Notes under the pieces: generated by a model
Told to the model about the DNA's origin: nothing
Database searches by the model: none
Seen by the model: only the letters and a program-made list of their open reading frames with translations
Part shown: positions 1 to 5,465 of the stretch, one piece after another
How the letters are laid out: every line of letters begins with the position of its first letter
Numbering within the stretch: position 1 is the first letter of the stretch
NCBI GenBank assembly: GCA_031422495.1
Contig: JANPLX010000126.1
Span: 1-10,071, forward strand
Source: Aalborgiella sp031422495
Lineage (GTDB): Bacteria > Pseudomonadota > Gammaproteobacteria > Burkholderiales > Burkholderiaceae_C
DNA: 10,071 nt
Reading direction: 5' to 3'
Made by a program: the position numbers and the translations under genes

Positions 1-1
1 C

Positions 2-655
2 CGTAGCGCAAACGCAGCAAACCCCATGCTTTTGGGCCTGAACATCGGTAAAAATGCAGCCACACCCATTGAAAACGCCACAGACGACTACCTGATTTGC
101 CTGCGCGGCGTCTACCCGCATGCTGATTATGTGACCGTCAACATCTCCAGCCCGAACACTAAAAACCTGCGCGCGCTGCAAAGTGACGAGGCTTTGGATG
201 CGCTTTTGGGTGCAATAGCTGCAGAACGCACCGTTTTGAAGAAAAAACACGGCAAATCCGTCCCCATCTTCGTCAAAATCGCCCCTGATTTGGATGAATC
301 GCAAATTGAAGTCATCGCTTTGACCCTAAAAAAACACGGCATGGATGGCGTAGTCGCCACCAACACCACCTTGAGCCGCGAAGCCGTCAAAGGCCTCCCC
401 CACGCCGAAGAAGCCGGCGGCCTGAGTGGCGCCCCCGTCTTGCAAGCCAGCAACCAGGTCATCCGCCAACTCCGCTCCGCCTTGGGCAAAGACTTCCCCA
501 TCATCGGCGTAGGCGGCGTGATAAGCGCGGCAGACGCCGTCAGCAAAATCGAAGCGGGTGCGGATGTGGTGCAAATCTACACAGGTTTGATCTACAAAGG
601 GCCAGATTTGGTGAAGGATGCGGCGCTGGCGATCAAAAATGGCTGTAAACGCTGA
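2..655 (+). CDS. pyrD: Dihydroorotate dehydrogenase (quinone), class 2, 5'-truncated
   Basis: This is the C-terminal two thirds (about 217 residues) of the FMN enzyme that oxidises dihydroorotate to orotate, the fourth step of pyrimidine synthesis, passing electrons to membrane quinone. The frame is open from base 2 to the TGA at 653-655. The ATG at 26 is internal, because recognisable family sequence (NPMLLGLNIGKN) runs through it. Visible class 2 signatures are VNISSPNT with the catalytic serine, KIAPD, the ATNTT strand, GGLSG, and the FMN phosphate-binding pair IGVGGV and QIYTGLIYKGP. The catalytic serine in place of a cysteine and the overall motif set mark the quinone-linked class. About 120-130 N-terminal residues, including the membrane-associating helices, lie left of the window. 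No strong terminator follows; a 6-bp hairpin and a repeat copy lie directly downstream. Confidence 0.97.
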   Translation, partial: RSANAANPMLLGLNIGKNAATPIENATDDYLICLRGVYPHADYVTVNISSPNTKNLRALQSDEALDALLGAIAAERTVLKKKHGKSVPIFVKIAPDLDESQIEVIALTLKKHGMDGVVATNTTLSREAVKGLPHAEEAGGLSGAPVLQASNQVIRQLRSALGKDFPIIGVGGVISAADAVSKIEAGADVVQIYTGLIYKGPDLVKDAALAIKNGCKR

Positions 656-666
656 ATTTGAGGGTT

Positions 667-688
667 TAGAGGTTCAAATATGCCTCTA
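667..688 (+). terminator. Small hairpin just downstream of pyrD
   Basis: TAGAGG at 667-672 pairs perfectly with CCTCTA at 683-688 across a 10-base loop, 11 bases after the pyrD stop codon. There is no T-tract behind it, so it is not a canonical intrinsic terminator. The right arm lies inside the first copy of the interspersed repeat. It may slow 3' decay or help termination; that role is inference. Confidence 0.3.
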
Positions 689-720
689 GCTGGCGTATTT
701 ATTGCTTGAATAGCTACACT
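676..720 (+). repeat. Interspersed repeat, copy 1 (degenerate 3' end)
   Basis: Bases 676-705 match 1286-1315 at 28 of 30 positions, with the core GGCGTATTTATTGC identical. After the core the similarity fades: the 3' part keeps an AGCTA remnant but lacks the TGCTAT/ATAGCA hairpin seen in copies 2 and 3. It lies between pyrD and the following orphan gene, in the same orientation as the other two copies. Confidence 0.75.
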
Positions 721-736
721 AAAAACAGCAAAACTA

Positions 737-1189
737 ATGCAAATTAAAACTTACAAAATATCTAAATACGTTGCAGCTTTTGTCGTTCTTTGCGTAGCCA
801 TCAGTGCAATTTGGCTGCCGATCTACCTGACTTGGTTTAAGGAAAATGATTCAAAATCCTGCCCTTACTTGGCAACACCAGTCAAATTTCAAAGCGCAGC
901 TCTCAAAAAGATAACTCAGTACAGAAGTCCAGCATCTTTGCCCGAAGCAACATTCTCTTATACCTTCCTTGGAAAGGAATACACAAGTGAAAGTGTATTT
1001 TGCGCTGAATCGGGTACTGTGCAAGCTGAGCGCGGTCGAGTACAAGCTTTTGTAAAAGCCGCTGAAAAGGCTGAACCTATTGTGGCTTGGGTCAAACCTG
1101 AAAAGCCAGATTCCGGCTGTATTTCGATCAATTCGGAATTTGGATATTCAACTGTGAATCAAATATCAACACAATGTTTAGCTAAATAG
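737..1189 (+). CDS. Hypothetical single-pass membrane protein, DUF3592-like tail
   Basis: A 150-residue protein of unknown function. Residues about 11-33 form one hydrophobic helix after a short basic N-terminus (KTYKISK), so it is probably an N-in inner-membrane anchor or uncleaved signal with the rest in the periplasm. The tail has the pattern of DUF3592 proteins: a strand pair around TFSYTFLGKEYTSESV (residues about 72-87), then PIVAWVKPEKPDSGCI (114-129), like the family's 'vxYdPxdP' end. Four cysteines follow the helix (42, 89, 128, 147) and could form two disulfides outside the cytoplasm. No clear Shine-Dalgarno precedes the ATG at 737. The gene is visibly richer in AT codons than pyrD and pssA, and it lies between two direct copies of the repeat. 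The existence of the protein is likely; the family assignment is tentative. Confidence 0.7.
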   Translation: MQIKTYKISKYVAAFVVLCVAISAIWLPIYLTWFKENDSKSCPYLATPVKFQSAALKKITQYRSPASLPEATFSYTFLGKEYTSESVFCAESGTVQAERGRVQAFVKAAEKAEPIVAWVKPEKPDSGCISINSEFGYSTVNQISTQCLAK

Positions 1190-1285
1190 ATGCTGTAGAT
1201 AAACGACCAGCAATTCCACGTGATTGCGGAGACTTTTTTGCAGGCTGTCCGTGTTCGTTTGCCATACAAAGCGAAAATATTGATA

Positions 1286-1343
1286 AAATATGCCTATAGC
1301 CGGCGTATTTATTGCCTAAACTGCTATCAAATATATAGCAAAT
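1286..1343 (+). repeat. Interspersed repeat, copy 2 with hairpin
   Basis: This copy contains the conserved block AAATATGCCTATAGCCGGCG, then TATTTATTGCC, and ends in an inverted repeat TGCTAT (1322-1327) / ATAGCA (1335-1340) with a 7-base loop. Its 3' edge touches the TAA stop of the minus-strand DUF3703 gene (1343-1345). It therefore fills the space between that gene and the convergent orphan gene at 737-1189, a position that suits a bidirectional 3'-end structure. Confidence 0.8.
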
Positions 1344-1726
1344 TAACTCGTTCGGTGCGCCTGCTGAATCCGCATTTCAAGCTCCACCGGCACCATCATC
1401 GGTTTAAATGGGCTGACATTTGCGCCACCTGTGTTGCCATGCGGAATCAAACCGAAAGCGGTTTTGGTTGCTGCGCCTATGATGCGGAAAAGCTGTCCTA
1501 GGCATTCTTTTAAATCGCGTTGCTGCACGCCCCATAGCAGCATGCGCCAATGCACTCGGAAGTGATGAATAATGCTGGCTTGACCGAGCACATGGGCGCG
1601 CTCTAAGTGGGTGAAGGCGGGCTTTGCTTGGCCTTGAGCATTTAGTGATGAGGCAGCTTTCAGCTCTGCGTTGACATAGGGACGAATGTTTCTTCCAAAG
1701 TTGTCTCCAAAATGAAGAATGGGCAT
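1343..1726 (-). CDS. DUF3703 family protein
   Basis: A 127-residue soluble protein. I recognise the DUF3703 family by its central run: IRPYVNAEL (residues 14-22), the helix AFTHLERAHVLGQ (37-49), HHFRVHWRMLLWG (54-66), and the highly conserved tail GAATKTAFGLIPHGNTGG (84-101) followed by ANVSPFKPM. His54, His55, His59 and His96 with Arg57 and Arg61 are candidate functional residues. The function of the family is not known to me. The start at 1726 is supported by AGGAG at 1737-1733 on the minus strand, 6 bases before ATG. It is transcribed divergently from the phosphatidyltransferase gene (79 bp between starts). The opposite-strand ORF at 1220-1501 is a shadow. Confidence 0.9.
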   Translation of the reverse strand: MPILHFGDNFGRNIRPYVNAELKAASSLNAQGQAKPAFTHLERAHVLGQASIIHHFRVHWRMLLWGVQQRDLKECLGQLFRIIGAATKTAFGLIPHGNTGGANVSPFKPMMVPVELEMRIQQAHRTS

Positions 1727-1732
1727 GGTTTA

Positions 1733-1737
1733 CTCCT
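1733..1737 (-). promoter_or_regulatory. Ribosome binding site of the DUF3703 gene
   Basis: AGGAG on the minus strand, 6 bases before the ATG at 1726-1724. It is the clearest Shine-Dalgarno in the left half of the window and fixes the start of the DUF3703 gene. Confidence 0.8.
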
Positions 1738-1793
1738 AAAAAATGCCAGTTTAAAGGTGCTGTAAATCCCTTCTACTTTTAAGCATATTCAGC

Positions 1794-1799
1794 TATATT
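1794..1799 (+). promoter_or_regulatory. Candidate -10 box for leaderless pssA transcript
   Basis: TATATT at 1794-1799 occupies exactly -12 to -7 if transcription starts at base 1806, the A of the pssA start codon. No Shine-Dalgarno is visible between it and the ATG. The -35 region is poor (TTCTAC, 17 bases upstream), so the promoter call is tentative. Confidence 0.35.
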
Positions 1800-1805
1800 G
1801 CACCT

Positions 1806-2459
1806 ATGACTAATAAATTACCTGAAACCTCGGCCGAAAAGCTGCCTAGGCCCAAAGCCTTCTCCATGATCCGTGAATTTCACTTGGCGGATTGGTTCAC
1901 GCTGGGCAACGCGGTGTGCGGCACGGGGGCGTTGTTTTCGACCATGAGCTACTTGGAAACGCAGGAAGAAATCCATATTTTGTTTGCCTGCGCCTTGGTG
2001 CTGGCAGCGCTGATTTTTGATATTTATGACGGGCGTATTGCCCGCTGGCGTCAAAAGTCGTCTGCTTTGGGGCGCGAATTAGACTCGTTGGCCGACATCA
2101 TTTCGTTCGGCGTGGCACCTGCCATCATTGCTTACGGGTTAGGTATGCAAGGCATGTTTGACCGGATTATTTTAGTGTTTTTCGTGGCATGTGGCGTCTC
2201 GCGCCTGGCACGCTTCAACGTGACGGCTGAAGGTTTTGCCGACGAATCTGGCAAGGTCAAGTTTTTTGAAGGCACACCCATTCCGACCTCCATCGTCTTG
2301 GTCGCTGTGATGGCCATTGCGACGTGGTTTGGCGCTGTGCGCGAAGACATGTGGTTTGGTGAGTACGTGATCGCTGGCTTCAAGTTTCACCCGCTGGTGC
2401 TAATGTTTGCCATCTCTGGCTCGCTGATGATCAGCCGGATTCGGGTTCCGAAGCCCTAG
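1806..2459 (+). CDS. pssA: CDP-diacylglycerol--serine O-phosphatidyltransferase, Cho1-like
   Basis: An integral inner-membrane enzyme of 217 residues predicted to make phosphatidylserine from CDP-diacylglycerol and serine. The complete CDP-alcohol phosphotransferase signature D-x2-DG-x2-AR-x8-G-x3-D-x3-D is present: Asp72, Asp75, Gly76, Ala79, Arg80, Gly89, Asp93, Asp97. These residues bind two metal ions and the CDP group in the family. Hydrophobic segments occur at about 33-50, 57-74, 100-113, 120-136, 161-178 and 195-210. Several blocks resemble yeast Cho1 as I remember it: FSMIREFHLADW (19-30), SRLARFNVT (132-140), SGKVKFFEGTPIPTS (148-162), FHPLVLMF (194-201) and the end MISRIRVPKP. Serine is therefore the likely acceptor. 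No psd or ilvC neighbour is present, unlike the usual betaproteobacterial pssA. The ATG at 1806 has no Shine-Dalgarno; Met21 is an alternative start but would clip the conserved FSMIR block. Confidence 0.88.
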   Translation: MTNKLPETSAEKLPRPKAFSMIREFHLADWFTLGNAVCGTGALFSTMSYLETQEEIHILFACALVLAALIFDIYDGRIARWRQKSSALGRELDSLADIISFGVAPAIIAYGLGMQGMFDRIILVFFVACGVSRLARFNVTAEGFADESGKVKFFEGTPIPTSIVLVAVMAIATWFGAVREDMWFGEYVIAGFKFHPLVLMFAISGSLMISRIRVPKP

Positions 2460-2476
2460 GTTTCCTTGAATTTATC

Positions 2477-3085
2477 TTGATTTTGAAGCGTCAAGTTTGT
2501 CCAAATTGCCTTCGCCCTAAAACGACTTGCATTTGCCATTTAATATCAAAAATTCATAGCGATGTTGAGGTTTTGATATTGCAGCACCTAATGGAAGTAT
2601 TTGAAACCAAAGGCACTGCGCGATTATTACACCTGTGTTTAACAAATAGCAAATTATTAACAGGTGAAGTATTTGAAGATGGGTTATTGAAAAATAGTTT
2701 ATCTACCAAGAATACAATATTGCTCTATCCGACAACGCCAGAAGACCATTCTCTAGGTATTACACCACCGCCTGAATTAAACCCAATATGGCTGGAGGAT
2801 TTGAGCAATATCCGTTTGATTATTATCGATGGTACTTGGCGCAAAAGCCGAAAAATACTTATTAAAAATCCGTATTTACAATCCTTGCCCAGATTGATAT
2901 TGGAAGACTTGCCCGCTGGCCAATACACCATTCGCAAAGCGCGAAAGCCACATCAATTATCTACTTTAGAAGCCACGTGCACTGCACTGGCACAGATGGA
3001 GATGAATGCTCAGAAGTTTGAACCAATCGCCCAAGCTTTCTATGAATTCAACCTATTCATTGGAAAACAGATTAAATTCGTTTAA
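2477..3085 (+). CDS. DTW domain protein, tRNA-uridine aminocarboxypropyltransferase family
   Basis: A 202-residue protein of the DTW family, whose studied members (bacterial TapT/YfiP, human DTWD1/2) use S-adenosylmethionine to put a 3-amino-3-carboxypropyl group on tRNA uridines. An N-terminal Cys cluster CPNCLRPKTTCIC (8, 11, 18, 20) suggests a zinc site. Then follow LQHLMEVFETKGTARLL (35-51), the D-x-T-W motif DGTWRKS (Asp118, Thr120, Trp121), and LSTLEA (161-166). No ATG lies near the N-terminus, so the start is TTG at 2477 (or TTG at 2483), 17 bases after pssA and without a good Shine-Dalgarno; the gene may depend on read-through from pssA. It is markedly AT-rich in codon choice (AAT, AAA, TTA) beside pssA, which suggests different origin. 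TapT itself would be an acceptable name, but orthology is unproven. Confidence 0.88.
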   Translation: MILKRQVCPNCLRPKTTCICHLISKIHSDVEVLILQHLMEVFETKGTARLLHLCLTNSKLLTGEVFEDGLLKNSLSTKNTILLYPTTPEDHSLGITPPPELNPIWLEDLSNIRLIIIDGTWRKSRKILIKNPYLQSLPRLILEDLPAGQYTIRKARKPHQLSTLEATCTALAQMEMNAQKFEPIAQAFYEFNLFIGKQIKFV

Positions 3086-3114
3086 AAAGCAGTTAAACAG
3101 TTATTTTATAAGTA

Positions 3115-3170
3115 AAAATTGCTGTAGTCGGCGTATTATTTGCCTATATTGCTATTTAATATATAGCAAT
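3115..3170 (+). repeat. Interspersed repeat, copy 3 with 8-bp hairpin
   Basis: The block around TCGGCGTATTATTTGCCTA resembles copies 1 and 2 but is more diverged. It is followed by a perfect 8-bp inverted repeat, ATTGCTAT at 3148-3155 and ATAGCAAT at 3163-3170, with a 7-base loop. The copy lies between the convergent DTW and DUF1330 genes, 18 bases before the DUF1330 stop codon, and could act as a 3'-end structure for both. No U-tract follows on either strand. Confidence 0.75.
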
Positions 3171-3188
3171 AAAATAATCGTCTGATCA

Positions 3189-3479
3189 TTAAATACCTTC
3201 TAAGATCACTACAGAACGCTTCGCAGACCTCGTGCTGATAGGTAAAACGGCTTGGTATTCTGCAGAGTCATAAAACTTCTCAGCTTGCTCAAACGATGGG
3301 AACTTGACCAATACCAAGCGTTTCGGTGACCAGAGTTGCGTTTCTTTGATGTTCATTTTGCCACCGCGTGCGAGGTACTCGCCACCGTATTTTTCAGCAA
3401 TCGGGCGGGCTTTAAGTTTGTATTCCTCATACGCTTCAGGGTTGGTTAAATCAGTATCAACAACGAGATATGCAGCCAT
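3189..3479 (-). CDS. DUF1330 family protein
   Basis: A small 96-residue cytoplasmic protein of the DUF1330 group, with a ferredoxin-like (dimeric alpha-beta barrel) fold. It shows the family pattern: an opening strand AAYLVVDTDLTNPEAYEEY (residues 2-20), then GGEYLARGGK (32-41), the strand KRLVLVKFPSFEQAEKFYDS (53-72) and AEYQAVLPIS. Biochemical function of the family is generally unknown. It is the last gene of the minus-strand operon: its Shine-Dalgarno AAAGGA (3491-3486) overlaps the stop codon of the amidohydrolase gene, with a 6-base spacer to ATG, so translation of the two is probably coupled. It may serve the same sugar or lactone pathway, but nothing in the sequence shows how. Confidence 0.92.
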   Translation of the reverse strand: MAAYLVVDTDLTNPEAYEEYKLKARPIAEKYGGEYLARGGKMNIKETQLWSPKRLVLVKFPSFEQAEKFYDSAEYQAVLPISTRSAKRSVVILEGI

Positions 3480-3485
3480 GATTTT

Positions 3486-3491
3486 TCCTTT
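3486..3491 (-). promoter_or_regulatory. Ribosome binding site of DUF1330, overlapping upstream stop
   Basis: AAAGGA on the minus strand shares two bases with the TAA (3492-3490) of the amidohydrolase gene and sits 6 bases before the DUF1330 ATG. This fixes the start and indicates cotranscription. Confidence 0.75.
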
Positions 3492-4320
3492 AAAGTTTGT
3501 ATATTCGTTTAGCGTTATTGTGAAAAATATTATCTTGTTGCGATGCGGTTAAATGACTTGCTATTGATTGGCAATATTCAAACCAAGTTTGATACTCCCC
3601 CGCAAGTTCTAAAACCGGCCAATCACTACCCCACATAATACGCTCAGATCCAAAGAGCCGCAATATTTCATTCACCCAAGCTTCGCAGATATTAAGTTCG
3701 GGCGATTGACCTGCCTCAGTCAATAAACCAGACAATTTGCAGCTCACATTTGGTAAAGCAGCCAAAGCTGCCAAACCATCTGCCCAAGGCTGCCACGCTG
3801 CTTCCACGCCGAGCGCAATCTCTGGCTTGGCACAGTGGTCGATAACAATGGACAAGTTTGGATAGCATTGTGCGACGGTGAGGATATGCGGTAAATGCGC
3901 AGCTCGAATCAAGGCGTCAAACACCAAGCCTAGTTTTTCCATCGCTGCAAGAGCAGGCTGCACATCGGGTTGCAAGATCCAAGCCGAATCAGGCAAATCG
4001 TGCAGCATGGGTCGCAAACCCTTCAATTTGGGGTATTTTGTAAGATTTTCGATTTGCGAAACCGCATCCGCTGTGGTGAAATCTACCCAACCCACAATTC
4101 CTAAAACAGCAGAATTCGCGTCTGCCAAATCCAGCAAATGCAGGGTTTCAGCCACGGAAGGCGCAGCTTGCACCAATACGCCGCCGTTGATTCCTAATGG
4201 TTTCGCTAGTTTTTGCCAATCTGCCACAGCCACATCACGGTAAATCGAGCCACTATCGGGCGTGAGCCAGCCATAGTCGCCGCGTGACAACTGCCAGCTG
4301 TGAAAATGCGCGTCAATCAT
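3490..4320 (-). CDS. Amidohydrolase family, L-fuconolactonase-like lactone hydrolase
   Basis: A 276-residue TIM-barrel metal hydrolase of the amidohydrolase-2 group (COG3618 type), to which L-fuconolactonase and 2-pyrone-4,6-dicarboxylate lactonase belong. Motifs in order: DAHFH with metal-binding His5 and His7, KGLRPMLHD (100-108), VIDHCAKP (159-166, His162), CKLSGL (194-199), and GSDWPV with the catalytic Asp233. The C-terminal NNAKRIYKL is the usual family ending. Length is normal. The likely reaction is hydrolysis of a sugar lactone made by the aldose dehydrogenase encoded 21 bases upstream in the same operon. The Shine-Dalgarno is weak (AAGG about 15 bases before ATG), again suggesting coupling. 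The exact lactone is inferred from the neighbour; a general sugar lactonase is the main alternative. Confidence 0.88.
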   Translation of the reverse strand: MIDAHFHSWQLSRGDYGWLTPDSGSIYRDVAVADWQKLAKPLGINGGVLVQAAPSVAETLHLLDLADANSAVLGIVGWVDFTTADAVSQIENLTKYPKLKGLRPMLHDLPDSAWILQPDVQPALAAMEKLGLVFDALIRAAHLPHILTVAQCYPNLSIVIDHCAKPEIALGVEAAWQPWADGLAALAALPNVSCKLSGLLTEAGQSPELNICEAWVNEILRLFGSERIMWGSDWPVLELAGEYQTWFEYCQSIASHLTASQQDNIFHNNAKRIYKL

Positions 4321-4341
4321 GGGACGTTTAACTCGCCTTGC

Positions 4342-5400
4342 TTAACTTGGAACAGGCGCGTTCGCTGGAATCAAACCAACAGCTTTTAACTTGGCCCAAA
4401 ACGCTGCAGGAATATCAAACTGCATCATTGCCAAGGCATCAGCCCAATGGTTAAGTCTGTTCGCGCCAAGCAAAATCGTGTCAACCGCTGGGTGCGCAAG
4501 CGGAAACTGCAAAGCTGCTGCACGTAGCGGCACGTTGAATTCATCACAAATCAACTCAATCGCCCGCACACGCTCCACCCAAGACGCTGGCGCGCTATCG
4601 TAATTGAATAAAAGCTTATCACCCTTCTTCTCTGCTTCTCGGACGCCCGTCGCCAAAATCCCCGAATTAAAAACCCCACCAATTGCGATCCGCATACCGC
4701 GCTGCTCACAAATCGGTAGCAGTTCAGCAAAACCTATGTGGTCTACCAAGGTGTAGCGACCAGCCAGCAAGAGGCAATCTAGCTCTGCTTCTTTGAGAAC
4801 ATCTAGGCAAACTTGCACCTCGTTCACGCCCAATCCAATGCCGCGAATCAAGCCTTCACATTTCATTTTTTGCAGCTCAGGAATAGCTTCGTCAATCACT
4901 TGGCGCAAAATATTGAGATAGTTGTCGCCGTGGCAAACTGAGCAGCAATCGTGGATATAAGCGACGTCTAGATAAGCCATGCCCATGCGCTGTAAGCTGT
5001 CCTCAACACTGCGACGCACGCCGGCGGCGCTGAAATCCCAATGTTGGTTGTAGGGCAAGATGTTGACGAAGTTCAACTGGTCACGTGCGGCAGTGGCACT
5101 TGGCGTCAAAATACGGCCAACTTTGCTGCTTAAGACGAAACTGCTGCGGTTAAGCTTTCGCAAAGCTTGACCAAAACGCTGCTCGCTCAAGCCGTGGCCG
5201 TAATGCGGTGCTGTGTCAAAGGTTTGGCAACCGTCTGCGATGGCTTGTTGGATAATGGCTTGAGCGTCGTCGTCGCTGACGGCTGTGAAAAGGTTGCCCA
5301 AGGGCGCGCCGCCTAGGCCGAGCTTCAGTCCGTTCTTCAATTCGTTTGTGTCACCAAGTTTGACGTTTTTGAGTGGCGGAAATAGGGTTTGAGGATTCAT
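4342..5400 (-). CDS. Aldo/keto reductase, L-fucose (D-threo-aldose) 1-dehydrogenase-like
   Basis: An NAD(P)-dependent TIM-barrel oxidoreductase of about 352 residues, in the subgroup with L-fucose dehydrogenase, D-threo-aldose 1-dehydrogenase and pyridoxal 4-dehydrogenase. It opens with KLGLGGAPLGNLF. The aldo/keto reductase tetrad is complete (numbered from the ATG at 5400): Asp62 and Tyr67 in TFDTAPHYGHGLSE, Lys93 in LSSKVGR, His150 in YIHDC. GLIRGIGLGVNE and LLLAGRYTLVDH are typical of this subgroup. The frame is open to an ATG at 5436, but the extra 12 residues (MQTLLCYTYTCN) look non-native, so 5400 is preferred; neither start has a clear Shine-Dalgarno. A cysteine cluster CCSVC (152-156) follows the catalytic His. 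It is the first gene of the operon with the lactonase and DUF1330, and the pair fits oxidation of L-fucose to its lactone followed by hydrolysis. Confidence 0.87.
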   Translation of the reverse strand: MNPQTLFPPLKNVKLGDTNELKNGLKLGLGGAPLGNLFTAVSDDDAQAIIQQAIADGCQTFDTAPHYGHGLSEQRFGQALRKLNRSSFVLSSKVGRILTPSATAARDQLNFVNILPYNQHWDFSAAGVRRSVEDSLQRMGMAYLDVAYIHDCCSVCHGDNYLNILRQVIDEAIPELQKMKCEGLIRGIGLGVNEVQVCLDVLKEAELDCLLLAGRYTLVDHIGFAELLPICEQRGMRIAIGGVFNSGILATGVREAEKKGDKLLFNYDSAPASWVERVRAIELICDEFNVPLRAAALQFPLAHPAVDTILLGANRLNHWADALAMMQFDIPAAFWAKLKAVGLIPANAPVPS

Positions 5401-5465
5401 GTTGCAAGTGTACGTGTAACATAGCAATGTCTGCAATCAAGCAAGCGTCAACATAGAGTCACAAC
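5401..5465. promoter_or_regulatory. Divergent intergenic region between two aldo/keto reductase genes
   Basis: Only 65 bases separate the two start codons, so both promoters and any operator must lie here or inside the genes. I find no convincing -35/-10 pair: on the minus strand a TTGACG occurs with TATGTT, but the spacing is too long. No regulator gene is adjacent. Confidence 0.35.

Noticed and set aside
127..546. 139-codon minus-strand ORF opposite pyrD
   Set aside because: It lies wholly within a well-conserved pyrD frame and its product has no recognisable domain; it is an antisense shadow.
1220..1501. 93-codon plus-strand ORF
   Set aside because: It runs through repeat copy 2 and then opposite the conserved end of the DUF3703 gene, which has a strong ribosome site. 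Treated as a shadow.
676..3170. CRISPR-like reading of the three repeat copies
   Set aside because: Copies are imperfect, separated by whole genes, and have no regular spacers or cas genes.
5408..5424. Possible operator with TGT...ACA ends in the divergent region
   Set aside because: Only the terminal three bases of each arm are complementary; the middle does not pair, so it is no better than chance.
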